From Crenothrix sp. D3 (lineage in GTDB: Bacteria > Pseudomonadota > Gammaproteobacteria > Methylococcales > Methylomonadaceae), in the NCBI GenBank assembly GCA_002134785.1, contig MBQZ01000011.1:19099-83098 (forward strand): a stretch of DNA of 64,000 nucleotides, in the 5' to 3' direction. The translations under genes and the position numbers were made by a program. Position 1 is the stretch's first letter; every line of letters begins with the position of its first letter. Under the pieces are notes generated by a model. The model saw only the letters and a program-made list of their open reading frames with translations. It ran no database searches and was not told where the DNA came from. Positions 1-10,794 of the stretch are shown here, in pieces.

Positions 1-50
1 ACCATCAAGGTTTGAGTTATTATGTTGGCTTTTTGCTGGTCACTGCCGCT

Positions 51-2894
51 ATGTCTCTTATTGCCCAACTTCAACCCCAGTTACAACTGCTTCCTGAAAC
101 CCTACGCGCCACTATTGCCAGCTCTTTACACGCGCTAGCCAATACAGAATTACCCAGAGACATAAGCGATTCGTTAGTCAAAGTCTGGGCTTCCAGTGAA
201 TTTATTGCCACGAGTTGTACGCGCCACGCTGAGTTATTGCCGACGCTCATTGAATCTGGCAATTTAACCCGCTCATACTCTAGCGATTATTACACGACCC
301 AACTTAAACAACTCGCCGTTACAGACGAAGCAGAATTAATGAAAGCGTTGCGTGATTTTCGCCGTCGTGAAATGGTGCGCATTGCGTGGCGAGATTTAGC
401 GGGTTGGTCGGAATTATCTGAAACATTGACGGAATTATCGTGGTTAGCCGATGCCTGTATTCAAACCGCGCTGGATTTTTTGTACAGCCAAGCCTGTGAA
501 AAACGCGGTACGCCGTTATTAGCCGATGGCACACCACAACAAATTATCATTTTAGGCATGGGCAAACTCGGCGCGTTTGAGCTGAATTATTCCTCCGATA
601 TTGATTTGATTTTTGCCTATCCCGAAGACGGTGTATTGAACGACCGCAAAGCCACCAGTTATGGCGAATTTTTTACTAAGTTGTGCCAAAGTTTGGTGCG
701 GGTGTTGGATGATATTACCGTTGATGGTTTTGTGTTTCGTACTGATATACGCTTGCGTCCTTATGGCGATAGCGGCGCGGTGATTATGACGTTTGACGGC
801 ATGGAGCATTATTATTTAACCCAAGCGCGGGAATGGGAACGCTATGCGATGATTAAAGCACGGCAAGTCGCAGGGGATTTTGTGCAGGGCAAACACTTGA
901 TGAGTATGTTATCGGCGTTTGTGTATCGGCGATATTTGGATTATGGTGCGTTTGAAGAATTACGCTCCTTAAAAGCGCAAATTACTCAAGAGTTACGCCG
1001 CAAAGATAGGTTGGATAATGTCAAATTAGGTGCGGGGGGTATTCGGGAAGTTGAATTTATCGGGCAGGCGTTTCAACTGATACGCGGCGGCACGGAAAAG
1101 CGGCTACAAACACGCGGCATTATGGATGTGTTGCAATTGCTGGGTGAGTTGGACTTGATGAGCATAGAGGATGCTAACACCTTACGGCAAGCATACTGCT
1201 TTTTACGCCGCGTCGAAAATCACATTCAGCAATATCAAGATAAACAAACCCACGATTTACCGACGACTGAAATAGTACAAACTATTTTGGCGTATTCACT
1301 GGATTATGCGGATTGGCACAGTTTTAAAACTGAACTGGATGCGGTGCGGGGCAAAGTACACGCGTTATTCGATCAAGTGTTTTCGGTGTCTAAACAAGAG
1401 CAAGTCAATCCACTGGGGCATAAAATTTGGGCAAACATTGCGGATAAACAAGAGTTATTGGAAGACCTCGGTGATTATAGTTTTCGTCATCCTCAAGCCA
1501 CGCTGACAGCCTTGCAACAGTTTAAAAACGCACCCAGTATTCGACGCTTGAGCAGTAAAGGCGCGGGGGTGCTAAATCGCTTGATTCCGCAGCTTATCGC
1601 TATGTTACAAAAAATCAGTAATCCCGATGAAACGCTAAACCGCTTACTGGATTTATTTGCCGCCGTCGCAGGGCGCACGGTTTATTTGTCCTTATTGGAA
1701 GAAAACCCACTCGCTCTCGACCAGCTTATTAAACTGTCCTCTGCCAGCGCGTGGATTTGTGATTATTTAGCGCGGCATCCGATTTTGTTTGATGAATTAC
1801 TCGACCCGCGTTCGCTGTATGAACCACTGAAAAAATCTGATTTAACGGCTCAGCTCGTCACCTTGTTAGCTCCAATTGAAACGCAAGACTTAGAACAGCT
1901 AATGATAGCTCTACGCCAATTCAAACAACAACAAGTGTTAAGAGTGGCGGCAGCAGACATTATGGGCGTAATCCCATTGATGGTGGTCAGTGATTATTTA
2001 ACGACCATTGCTGAAAGTATCGTTGAGCAAGTATTAAACCGTGCGTGGTTGATGTTGGTGGATAAACACGGTTATCCGCCTGAATGTCAGAATAAGCCTC
2101 AGGGTTTTGGAATACTGGGCTTTGGTAAATTAGGCGGTATTGAATTGGGCTACGGCTCTGATTTGGACATGGTATTTTTATATGACTGCCCCGATGGTAA
2201 CGCGCTCACCGATGGTGATAAACCCATTTCAGCCGCGCAATTTTATGGACGTTTAGGCTTAAAAGTACGGCATATTTTGGATACTAAATTATTGTCGGGT
2301 GTGCTGTATGAAGTCGATATGCGCTTGCGCCCTTCTGGTGATTCGGGTCTGTTAGTCACGCCCATCAGTAGCTATGAAGATTACCTAACTACGCAAGCGT
2401 GGACGTGGGAACATCAAGCCTTAGTCAGAGCGCGATTTATCACAGGCGATGAACACTTAAAAAATCAGTATGAAGCCATCCGCCATCGTGTATTGAGTTT
2501 GCCGCGTGACAAAGAAAAACTAAAAATCGAAGTCCGCGAAATGCGCGAAAAAATGCGCTCCGTTTTGGATACTAAAGAAACGGATAAATTTGATTTAAAA
2601 CAAAGCAAAGGCGGCATTGCTGATATTGAATTCATGGTGCAGTTTGGTATTCTTGCCGAAGCCGCAGACCATCCTACGTTAACGACCTATACCGATAATG
2701 TCCGTTTATTGGAAGGCTTAGCGGCTCACAATATTATTAGTCAACACACCGCTGACACATTAAAAGCTGCCTATTGCGCTTATCGTGACATAGGGCATAA
2801 ACAAGTATTACAAGGCGATACCGTGGTCATTGATGAAGACGAAGTGGCTGAACTGCACACTCAAGTGGAACAAATCTGGCAAGTGATTATGTAA
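51..2894 (+). CDS. glnE: Bifunctional glutamine synthetase adenylyltransferase/deadenylyltransferase
   Basis: Two nucleotidyltransferase modules with GMGKLGAFELNYSSDIDLIFAY and GFGKLGGIELGYGSDLDMVFLY; about 950 aa; ATG at 51 is the likely start. Confidence 0.96.
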   Translation: MSLIAQLQPQLQLLPETLRATIASSLHALANTELPRDISDSLVKVWASSEFIATSCTRHAELLPTLIESGNLTRSYSSDYYTTQLKQLAVTDEAELMKALRDFRRREMVRIAWRDLAGWSELSETLTELSWLADACIQTALDFLYSQACEKRGTPLLADGTPQQIIILGMGKLGAFELNYSSDIDLIFAYPEDGVLNDRKATSYGEFFTKLCQSLVRVLDDITVDGFVFRTDIRLRPYGDSGAVIMTFDGMEHYYLTQAREWERYAMIKARQVAGDFVQGKHLMSMLSAFVYRRYLDYGAFEELRSLKAQITQELRRKDRLDNVKLGAGGIREVEFIGQAFQLIRGGTEKRLQTRGIMDVLQLLGELDLMSIEDANTLRQAYCFLRRVENHIQQYQDKQTHDLPTTEIVQTILAYSLDYADWHSFKTELDAVRGKVHALFDQVFSVSKQEQVNPLGHKIWANIADKQELLEDLGDYSFRHPQATLTALQQFKNAPSIRRLSSKGAGVLNRLIPQLIAMLQKISNPDETLNRLLDLFAAVAGRTVYLSLLEENPLALDQLIKLSSASAWICDYLARHPILFDELLDPRSLYEPLKKSDLTAQLVTLLAPIETQDLEQLMIALRQFKQQQVLRVAAADIMGVIPLMVVSDYLTTIAESIVEQVLNRAWLMLVDKHGYPPECQNKPQGFGILGFGKLGGIELGYGSDLDMVFLYDCPDGNALTDGDKPISAAQFYGRLGLKVRHILDTKLLSGVLYEVDMRLRPSGDSGLLVTPISSYEDYLTTQAWTWEHQALVRARFITGDEHLKNQYEAIRHRVLSLPRDKEKLKIEVREMREKMRSVLDTKETDKFDLKQSKGGIADIEFMVQFGILAEAADHPTLTTYTDNVRLLEGLAAHNIISQHTADTLKAAYCAYRDIGHKQVLQGDTVVIDEDEVAELHTQVEQIWQVIM

Positions 2895-3019
2895 AGTAGT
2901 TTGTTTTTTGGTTGACGGCGGCTTGCTTGAATTGCGACTATTCTTAACCGTCTTGTTTGCAAGTTTGAGTTGTAGGGGCAATCCCTTGTGGTTGCCCTGC
3001 CCTGATAACAACCTGTTAG

Positions 3020-3152
3020 AGCTAACGCACAATAAAATGATACCGTTCGTGGTGAGCTTGTCGAACCACATTCACACCATTCGATAAACTCATGACAGGC
3101 TTCGACAGGCTCAGTGCGAACGGTTGTGTAATCGTTTTATTGGCGGTTAGCT
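3020..3152. mobile_element. MITE-like element, copy 1 (about 22-bp terminal inverted repeats)
   Basis: Left end AGCTAACGCACAATAAAATGAT and right end ATCGTTTTATTGGCGGTTAGCT are inverted; same ends at 38231-38385 and 59967-60084. Confidence 0.7.
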
Positions 3153-3230
3153 ATATCAAGGGCTGGCACAAGGCACAGACCCTACATTATCGACTTAACT
3201 GTGGGCAGTGGGGCAGTGGATGCCGTGTAA

Positions 3231-5798
3231 TTAGCGGGAAATGTACAACTGTGTTAAGCCCGCTAACGCCGAGACATCACTGACGGATGTTTCGTTTAAA
3301 GTAAGTGTTTGTAACTGCGTTAAGCCCGCTAACGCCGAGACATCGCTGACGGCTGTTCCGCTTAAAAAAAGTGTTCGTAACTGCGTTAAGCCCACTAACG
3401 CCGAGACATCGCTGACGGCTGTTCCGCTTAAAAAAAGTGTTTGTAACTGCGTTAAACCCGCTAACGCCGAGACATCGCTGACGGCTGTTTCGCTTAATAA
3501 AAGTGTTTGTAACTGCGTTAAGCCCGCTAACGCCGAGACATCGCTGACGGATGTTCCGCTTAAAAAAAGTGTTTGTAACTGCGTTAAGCCCGCTAACGCC
3601 GAGACATCACTGACGGCTGCTCCGTTTAAAGCAAGTATTCGTAACTGCGTTAAGCCCACTAACGCCGAGACATCGCTAACGGCTGTTTCGCTTAAATAAA
3701 GTCCTCGTAACTGCGTTAAGCCCGCTAACGCCGAGACATCGCTAACGGCTGTTTCGCTTAAATAAAGTCCTCGTAACTGCGTTAAGCCCGCTAACGCCGA
3801 GACATCACTGACGGATGTTCCGTTTAAATAAAGTATTTGTAACTGCGTTAAGCCCGCTAACGCCGAGACATCACTGACGGCTGTTTCACTTAAATCAAGT
3901 CTTTGTAACTGCGTTAAGCCTGCTAATAACGAAACATCGATTATATCGGTAGCCGATAAATTCAACTCCGTGACCTTCTGCATAGCGGTAAGACCGAGCT
4001 TAATTGCGTCAAAATCGGCTTGCCATAACCGATTAACCAAGGCGTAACGACTTTGAAAATACTCATCATGAGGAATCCGCAAATAAAAATCCCATAGCCT
4101 AGCGATAACCGCTTTGCGTTTGCTGAGGGTTAATTTTACCCCGCTGTCCATCACTATCGCCGCTAATAATAACTGCGCGGTAATTTGCTTCTTTGTTGTC
4201 TTTTGTTCTTTAATGTTCATCTCTGGGAACAATTCAGCAAGGTATTTTTCCACTAATTTGGCATTGTCTAATTGCTCAAAAAATAACACTAGGGTTTCTT
4301 GCCACCAAATCACTGCCGTTTTGGCTCGTAAATCTTGCCAATCCACTTCACCCAGTTCCACTTGTAGCTTTAAGGCTTTCGCGGCAAAGTATTCCAGAAA
4401 ACTTAAATGACTAAAGCCATACTGCTCTTCGCCTGCTTCGTTGTTACCACGCGGAATAAACAAGCCACTGCGTACCGCAAACTGGTTTAATAAAAAGCTG
4501 ATTTCGTCCTGAATTTGTGCGTCGGGAACATCCAAATCGTTGAGCTTAGCGGACAGAATGTCCCGCACCTTGGCTTCTGAAATTAAAATTGCTGTTTCAT
4601 CATCACTGCGGCTTTCCTGCATGGTATAGGCAATCGTGCTTAACCAGTCACTTCTATCCAGATAATCAAAGACCAGTTCATTATTACTGCATTGCACAAT
4701 GCCTCTAGCGGTATCTAACGCGACTAAATAGGTTTCCGCAATGCGTTGATACAATTCAGCACGCCCGTCTGGCAAGCGTCCGCGCCGCGCATGAATAAAG
4801 CAAATCATATTCAGCAACACAGGAATGCGCGACAATCGCCCTAAGCCGTCATTTTTTTGTATGCGGGTTAATAGTTCGGTCATGCGCTGGGTATGATTGC
4901 CGTCGTGATTGGGGTGATATTGTTGATACCAGTTGCTGATAAACTGCTGAGCTTGCGGGTAAGTGAACGGGGCAAGATAAGACACGGGTAATAATTCGGA
5001 CGTATCACGGCTAAGGGTTTTTTCTTTGGCTTGCGTTATCTGCTCTTCTTCAATACCAAACCACTGGCGTTGGTCAAAGCCCACTACCCGCGAGCTAATC
5101 AGAAACCGACACGCCGAATAGCGTTGCATCGCGTCCAACACCACTTGCCCCAAACGTTGCCGCGTTTCGGTATGAGTAATTTCATCCAAGCCATCTAATA
5201 AAATTAACGCCTGCCCGCTGTTTAACAGTGTTTCAATGACGTTATACGGTTCAGGATATTGTTCAAACGCCTGCATAACATCCTGATTGCGTGCGGTGAA
5301 GACTTGCCATAAATCGTCAAAACTGTTCACTTCACGCAATGGTAATTCGCGCAAAATCAAGGCAAACGGCACTAATTCACCCAAGGCGATTTTAGTTAAA
5401 TTACTGCCACTGTTAGAAAATGCCAACATCAGCCAATGAATTAACGTGGTTTTGCCCGCACCTGGATCGCCTAATACAAAGCTGTGCGGATGCTGTTTTA
5501 AAATATCGGTGATGCTTTGCCAGTCGGGTTGTTTATTGTCTTGTGTTTCTGTTCTGATAACGTGTTCGGAATCTAAATGGCGGTTGGATAAATGCGGCGC
5601 GACAAATAAATCTTGCAAAAAAACCCGCCGCTCTGGTTTAAATTCCCCCGCATCATCCAAAGACAAACCAAAATTATCCATGTGCATGAATTTAAGCTGG
5701 ACGTTTTGAAAATAACGCAACAGAGGACGGCTGTTTTTAATATCAATAAACCCTGTGACATCGGCGGTTTGTGGTGTGGGTAGCTGATTCTGGGACAT
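3231..5798 (-). CDS. NACHT-type STAND NTPase with C-terminal leucine-rich repeats
   Basis: Walker A GDPGAGKTTLIHW, Walker B-like ALILLDGLDEI, then about 11 near-identical 22-aa LRRs (LAGLTQLRGLYLSETAVSDVSA). Confidence 0.88.
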   Translation of the reverse strand: MSQNQLPTPQTADVTGFIDIKNSRPLLRYFQNVQLKFMHMDNFGLSLDDAGEFKPERRVFLQDLFVAPHLSNRHLDSEHVIRTETQDNKQPDWQSITDILKQHPHSFVLGDPGAGKTTLIHWLMLAFSNSGSNLTKIALGELVPFALILRELPLREVNSFDDLWQVFTARNQDVMQAFEQYPEPYNVIETLLNSGQALILLDGLDEITHTETRQRLGQVVLDAMQRYSACRFLISSRVVGFDQRQWFGIEEEQITQAKEKTLSRDTSELLPVSYLAPFTYPQAQQFISNWYQQYHPNHDGNHTQRMTELLTRIQKNDGLGRLSRIPVLLNMICFIHARRGRLPDGRAELYQRIAETYLVALDTARGIVQCSNNELVFDYLDRSDWLSTIAYTMQESRSDDETAILISEAKVRDILSAKLNDLDVPDAQIQDEISFLLNQFAVRSGLFIPRGNNEAGEEQYGFSHLSFLEYFAAKALKLQVELGEVDWQDLRAKTAVIWWQETLVLFFEQLDNAKLVEKYLAELFPEMNIKEQKTTKKQITAQLLLAAIVMDSGVKLTLSKRKAVIARLWDFYLRIPHDEYFQSRYALVNRLWQADFDAIKLGLTAMQKVTELNLSATDIIDVSLLAGLTQLQRLDLSETAVSDVSALAGLTQLQILYLNGTSVSDVSALAGLTQLRGLYLSETAVSDVSALAGLTQLRGLYLSETAVSDVSALVGLTQLRILALNGAAVSDVSALAGLTQLQTLFLSGTSVSDVSALAGLTQLQTLLLSETAVSDVSALAGLTQLQTLFLSGTAVSDVSALVGLTQLRTLFLSGTAVSDVSALAGLTQLQTLTLNETSVSDVSALAGLTQLYISR
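3240..3930. repeat. 66-bp tandem repeats encoding the LRRs
   Basis: GTAACTGCGTTAA... recurs every 66 bp at 3311, 3377, 3443, 3509, 3575, 3641, 3707, 3773, 3839 and 3905. Confidence 0.95.
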
Positions 5799-5801
5799 TA
5801 T

Positions 5802-7121
5802 TTATATTCCTAAAAAGGGCTTTAAATCCGCCGTTGTAATCACGCTTAAGCTATCGAACAACTCATGCAAACGGAAAACATTGCTATCGCTGGGATTGGT
5901 CGGCAATGGCTCTGCGCCTGAAAAAGAAGGTTTAATGCCTTTCATGGGTTCATAAATACCTGTTAGGTCTGCGGGCGGCTGTCTGGCGTAAATAATCACT
6001 TTGTTAATGTATTCCGCATTTTTTTCTAACTGCTCGTTAAGTTCGCGGTGAAACGTGTAAATAATCGCCATTGCCAGTAATAATTCATAGATTCGTGGCG
6101 GTGAAGTCTGGATAATAAAAGGCGCGGCAAGGTTTTCATTGTGTCGCAACATAACCCCTAAACGATTGGCTAGGGCTTTTATTTTGCGCGGATTGGCGGG
6201 TAAGCAATCGTAAGTGTTGGCAACAGCGTTAATTTGAGCAAGGCAGGTAGTGTGAATAGAAGACTGAACATTTAGTTTTAGCTCTTTTAACAAGGTATGC
6301 AAATACTCTGCTTTACGTTGTTTATCAGCTAACGGCAAATGATAAATATCCTGACAAATTTTTTCTAAATACTCGCGGGCTTGATGACCATCACTCCCAT
6401 CATCAATAGCTAAGGCTTTTTTCAAGGCGCGTTCAATTTGGCGTTGGTCAATAGCAAACACAATCACGCAGTTTTTCAAATTCAAATAAACTTTGATACC
6501 TTCCAGCAATTTTAACGCCGCTTCAGGATGACAACGGTCTAAGTCATCTATAAAAATCACCAGTTTTTTATTCTTGCCTAAAGCTGTTTCTATTGCCTGC
6601 TCCAATAAATTACTAATGTCTTGACTGGCTAACGCAGTGCGATAACGCTCTTTTTCATACTCAGCGGCAATTTTGGGAATGTCACTCAGTTTAGGCGACA
6701 TCACGCCCCCACTGGCGGCTTTAATGGTTTCATCAAACGCGCCTAAAATGCCTAAAAAAGTAACGCCCGCTATAGTGCCTGATTTTTCCAGCACTTTATT
6801 CCATAAACTAAACGCGGCGCGGATTTCATGCAGTAACGCGACAATTGGCATGGCTTCATGTTGATAACGCCATGCTTCAAACCATATAGGAATGACGGGC
6901 GAAGTATCAGGTATTTTTTCTTTGAGTGAAACGCCTGTTAATGCCTTATACAATTGCAATAAAGCACTGGTTTTGCCCGTTCCCCAATAGCCATTAATAC
7001 CGATGCCTTTCGGCGGTGTGCAGTCTTTGATAATCTCCGCAATACCCTTAATAAAGGTTTCTTGCATCAATCCATCTTCATCCGTTGGTTTGTCGTTATG
7101 TGTTTGTGTTGGTGTTGGCAT
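5802..7121 (-). CDS. KAP-family P-loop NTPase
   Basis: Walker A GINGYWGTGKTSALL; KAP signature VIFIDDLDRCHPEAALKLLEGIKVYLNLKNCVIVFAIDQRQIERAL; 3 bp upstream of the NACHT-LRR gene. Confidence 0.9.
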   Translation of the reverse strand: MPTPTQTHNDKPTDEDGLMQETFIKGIAEIIKDCTPPKGIGINGYWGTGKTSALLQLYKALTGVSLKEKIPDTSPVIPIWFEAWRYQHEAMPIVALLHEIRAAFSLWNKVLEKSGTIAGVTFLGILGAFDETIKAASGGVMSPKLSDIPKIAAEYEKERYRTALASQDISNLLEQAIETALGKNKKLVIFIDDLDRCHPEAALKLLEGIKVYLNLKNCVIVFAIDQRQIERALKKALAIDDGSDGHQAREYLEKICQDIYHLPLADKQRKAEYLHTLLKELKLNVQSSIHTTCLAQINAVANTYDCLPANPRKIKALANRLGVMLRHNENLAAPFIIQTSPPRIYELLLAMAIIYTFHRELNEQLEKNAEYINKVIIYARQPPADLTGIYEPMKGIKPSFSGAEPLPTNPSDSNVFRLHELFDSLSVITTADLKPFLGI

Positions 7122-7292
7122 GATGGCTGTGACCTAGTGGGAGTTAATAATGGGATGTATTGTGTGGCATTTTATACTGACTATTACCTGACTTGAAGAA
7201 AGATGATTTTGATTGAGTCTCTACTTTTGTTTTAACAGTGTTCTGTTATATTGAGTATCTTGGATTCAAGTCTCAACATTAACGGGAATTTT

Positions 7293-8006
7293 ATGAAAAA
7301 ATTACTGTGTATAACTGCACTAATCGCGACAGGTTGCACCGAGTTACCGCTACAAAAACAATATCAAAAGGCAGTCAGAGATGCCGCTATTGTCAAACCG
7401 AAGGAGAAAACCAATACTTTATTGGCTATCACGCAGAATAATCCTAAGTTGGTATGGAATGCGGATAAAACTAAGTTGCTGGTGGTGACGTGGAAAAGTC
7501 GTGATGTTTACGATAAGTTCATGAAAAATAAATCTCAGTCTGCTAGTGACTCAGATTACGCACTGTGGGTGAGTGCCGCGCCACAAGTTAAGGCTTTTTG
7601 TCAGGCTTATTCACATGACACCGATGAAGAATTGAATTTACGTTTGAAGCAATATTTGGGCTTAGCACCCGAATGGCAATACGATGTATTTATTGAAATG
7701 TGGGTTGACCCCAAAGATTTATTTCGCCCTTGTGTTGACCCAGACATTAATGACAACCAATGTGAGGTAAAAATACCTAAGCAATTTCCAGCGGTTGCGC
7801 GTATTCCAGACTATGGGTTATTTTACCAAAACTTGTATTTTAAAAGTTTTAGAGCGTCAGGTGGAGTGCCTTGGACTGGCTTGGGTTATACCTACGATTG
7901 GGGCAACGACGACAGCAAAATAGGGGCAAGTGAATTTATTTTACAACCCAATTCACCCTATCAAATCAAACAGATACTCACCACACATGAGTATTGTGCA
8001 AAATAG
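7293..8006 (+). CDS. Putative lipoprotein of unknown function
   Basis: MKKLLCITALIATGC lipobox. Confidence 0.6.
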   Translation: MKKLLCITALIATGCTELPLQKQYQKAVRDAAIVKPKEKTNTLLAITQNNPKLVWNADKTKLLVVTWKSRDVYDKFMKNKSQSASDSDYALWVSAAPQVKAFCQAYSHDTDEELNLRLKQYLGLAPEWQYDVFIEMWVDPKDLFRPCVDPDINDNQCEVKIPKQFPAVARIPDYGLFYQNLYFKSFRASGGVPWTGLGYTYDWGNDDSKIGASEFILQPNSPYQIKQILTTHEYCAK

Positions 8007-8013
8007 CGATAAG

Positions 8014-8589
8014 TTAAGCGCGGCAATCAACAGGGGTTAGATTAGCATCCAGACTGCCACGCGTACCACGGTTTACGTCAGGTGGGTTTGCCGAGTTGCA
8101 TTCCCAAATAATAGCTTGCGGTGATGAATAATTCGCGCGGTCAAGTGGTAGCTCATGCCCATTACTTGCCTGTTGCGTTGCATCAGCCAGACGAGGTGAT
8201 AGTATTAGTTCGTTATGAGCAACAGGGGCAATGTCTGTTGAAAAAGTAATGACAATTTCACCTGCCTGATGGACAGGCAAATTGGTCACTAATTCACCGT
8301 GGGATGATAAGCTGATGCCAGTGGTGTCGGTCATATAAATGCTGATGTCTTGCACAGTATCAGTTGCGGTGGGTGGTGTCCAAATAGCAGCCAGCGATCT
8401 ACTATCAGCAGCATGATGACTAACGGCTATTTTTGCTGTCGCCGCTAAAGTAAGTCCTTCGGTCACTTTTTCTCTTTTAACGTGACTTACATAGACAGGA
8501 CGTATAATTAACGCTAATGCGATTATGACCGCAATCACTGTCGCCAGTTCGATTAAAGTAAATCCCTGTGTTAATGGTTTATTTTTCAT
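8014..8589 (-). CDS. Type IV pilin-like protein with prepilin cleavage/methylation motif
   Basis: N-terminus KPLTQGFTLIELATVIAVIIALALI. Confidence 0.8.
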   Translation of the reverse strand: MKNKPLTQGFTLIELATVIAVIIALALIIRPVYVSHVKREKVTEGLTLAATAKIAVSHHAADSRSLAAIWTPPTATDTVQDISIYMTDTTGISLSSHGELVTNLPVHQAGEIVITFSTDIAPVAHNELILSPRLADATQQASNGHELPLDRANYSSPQAIIWECNSANPPDVNRGTRGSLDANLTPVDCRA

Positions 8590-8819
8590 TGTACCGTTGG
8601 CGTGAAGTTAAATATCTCTATCATGAGATAAAGCACACACTGTGCCAATTTTTTGTTATGCAAGAAAGATAACACAGGGTGATAGAGTGATATTAGCGTA
8701 CATAATTAGCTAACATGACGCTTCAATTAACGTATTATTTTTGTCACATTATGACCAAAATAATTACATGACCTGAAAAATAAAAAGAGTGGGCAGAAAA
8801 GCATTGCCCACCCTACGCA

Positions 8820-10265
8820 TTAAATACTCGTACCGCCAACGGTCATGCCATCAATTTTTAACGTTGGTTGACCGACACCGACAGGTACACTTTGTCCTTC
8901 TTTACCGCACGTTCCCACGCCTGAATCCAGAGCTAAATCATTACCCACCATTGATATTTTAGTCATCACATCAGGGCCGTTACCGATGAGCGTTGCACCT
9001 TTCACCGCGCGGGTAATTTTGCCGTCTTCAATCAAATACGCTTCACTGGCAGAAAACACAAATTTACCAGAGGTTATATCGACTTGTCCGCCTGAAAAGT
9101 TACGCGCATATAGCCCTTTTTTCACCGAGCGAATAATTTCTTCTGGGTCGCTTTGACCTGCCAACATATAAGTATTAGTCATGCGCGGCATTGGCAAATG
9201 CGCGTAAGATTCGCGTCGTCCGTTGCCTGTCAGTTTAACGCCCATTAAACGCGCATTGAGTTTGTCCTGCATATAGCCTTTCAAAATACCGTTCTCAATC
9301 AATACCGTGCTTTCGGTCGGCGTACCTTCATCATCAATGCTTAAAGAGCCACGTCGTCCCTGTAATGTGCCGTCATCAACCACAGTACATAAATCAGATG
9401 CCACTCGTTCACCAACACGACCACTGAATGCCGATGTGCCTTTGCGGTTAAAGTCGCCTTCTAAACCATGACCAATGGCTTCATGCAGTAAAATTCCCGG
9501 CCAGCCTGAACCTAAGACCACAGGCATCGTACCCGCTGGAGCTTCACCCGCGTCTAAATTAACTAATGCGATTCTGACTGCTTCGCGCCCATAGCCCAGC
9601 GCGGTGTCTTCATCTATAAAATACTGATAATCACAGCGTCCACCGCCGCCCATACTGCCTTGTTCACGTTTACCATTATCGACCACGATAACACTGATAT
9701 TCATGCGCACTAAAGGACGAATATCGGCGTACAACGAACCATCTTGATTGGCAATCAAAACGTGTTCATACACGCCGCTGAGACTGACGATGACTTCTTC
9801 AATACGGGTATCAATTTGGCGCGTTTCGCTATCGACTTTTTTTAATAATGCAATTTTTTGAGTATCAGTTAACGATTTTAAGGGATTCAGCGGCGCGTAA
9901 TAGTGTGCTTTAGGCGTGGCATTTTTGCTCATTAAATTGACTTGCGCATTTTGCCCTAGTCTGACAATCGCTTTCACGTTGTTAGCCGCTTCCAGTAATA
10001 CAGGCAACTCCAAACGGTCGCTATACGCAAAGCCCGTTTTTTCACCTGACACGGCACGAATTCCCGCGCCTTGTTCAATGCTGTGACTACCTTCTTTAAT
10101 AATGCCACTTTCCAACACCCACGATTCAGAGTGACTAGATTGAAAATAAATATCCGCTAACTCAACAGGCGAGCTAAGCAGTTGAGCAAGGATTTTTTCA
10201 ATATCCTGTTCTTGAAGACCCGCAGGCGCGAGGATGGCTTGTTTGGTTAGGTTTAATAGTTCCAT
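8820..10265 (-). CDS. tldD: Metalloprotease TldD
   Basis: [32 protein letters not shown] and C-terminal [16 protein letters not shown]. Confidence 0.95.
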   Translation of the reverse strand: MELLNLTKQAILAPAGLQEQDIEKILAQLLSSPVELADIYFQSSHSESWVLESGIIKEGSHSIEQGAGIRAVSGEKTGFAYSDRLELPVLLEAANNVKAIVRLGQNAQVNLMSKNATPKAHYYAPLNPLKSLTDTQKIALLKKVDSETRQIDTRIEEVIVSLSGVYEHVLIANQDGSLYADIRPLVRMNISVIVVDNGKREQGSMGGGGRCDYQYFIDEDTALGYGREAVRIALVNLDAGEAPAGTMPVVLGSGWPGILLHEAIGHGLEGDFNRKGTSAFSGRVGERVASDLCTVVDDGTLQGRRGSLSIDDEGTPTESTVLIENGILKGYMQDKLNARLMGVKLTGNGRRESYAHLPMPRMTNTYMLAGQSDPEEIIRSVKKGLYARNFSGGQVDITSGKFVFSASEAYLIEDGKITRAVKGATLIGNGPDVMTKISMVGNDLALDSGVGTCGKEGQSVPVGVGQPTLKIDGMTVGGTSI

Positions 10266-10355
10266 AGGGTTTTAATGTTCAAGGTGTTAGGTGGATTGAG
10301 CTTTATTATCAAGCTAAGTTTGTAAAATTCACTCTACTTTAGAGATTTTTAATCA

Positions 10356-10787
10356 TTATTTTACCCAATTTGGATTTGTTAATTTGTCGTAACCGCGTTT
10401 CTCCATAAACTGCAAAAACTCCCTTTTGTCGGTAGTAGGAAATTCAACTTGTATTTCATTGGCTAACTTTTGTAAAACACTATCACCGATTGAATCTGCG
10501 AATTTGCCGCGTAATGCTCTTTCATACCATCTCAACAAGTCGGTTTCGGTAACGATACTTTGTATTTTCGACTTCCAACCCAGTTGATTAAGCAAGGAAA
10601 TGATTATTTTTTGTTCAGCCGCTTTACAAACAATCACAATGCGGTCGGCAGATACTGATGAAACAATATTTTCTGCTAGCTCTTCGGCTAATGAAAGATG
10701 CTTGATTTGTATGGCGAGTCCAAAGTTTGCCCACATATCTAAGCCTCTATCGGCGGCATTAGTTACACCGACACGGTGTGTCTGGCT
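10356..10787 (-). pseudogene. 3' fragment of a PD-(D/E)XK type II restriction endonuclease
   Basis: Frame reads SQTHRVGVTNAADRGLDMWANFGLAIQIKHLSL after an in-frame TAG at 10788-10790; the D-x9-QxK core lies across the first ATG (10736), so the N-terminus is missing. Confidence 0.6.
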
Positions 10788-10794
10788 CTAAGTT

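Noticed and set aside
3241-3699. 152-aa plus-strand ORF full of NCVKPANAETSLTA repeats
   Set aside because: It is the antisense read-through of the LRR-encoding repeat; the minus-strand NACHT-LRR frame explains it.
3240-3930. CRISPR-like regular repeat spacing
   Set aside because: Units are contiguous 66-bp coding repeats with no unique spacers and no cas genes nearby.
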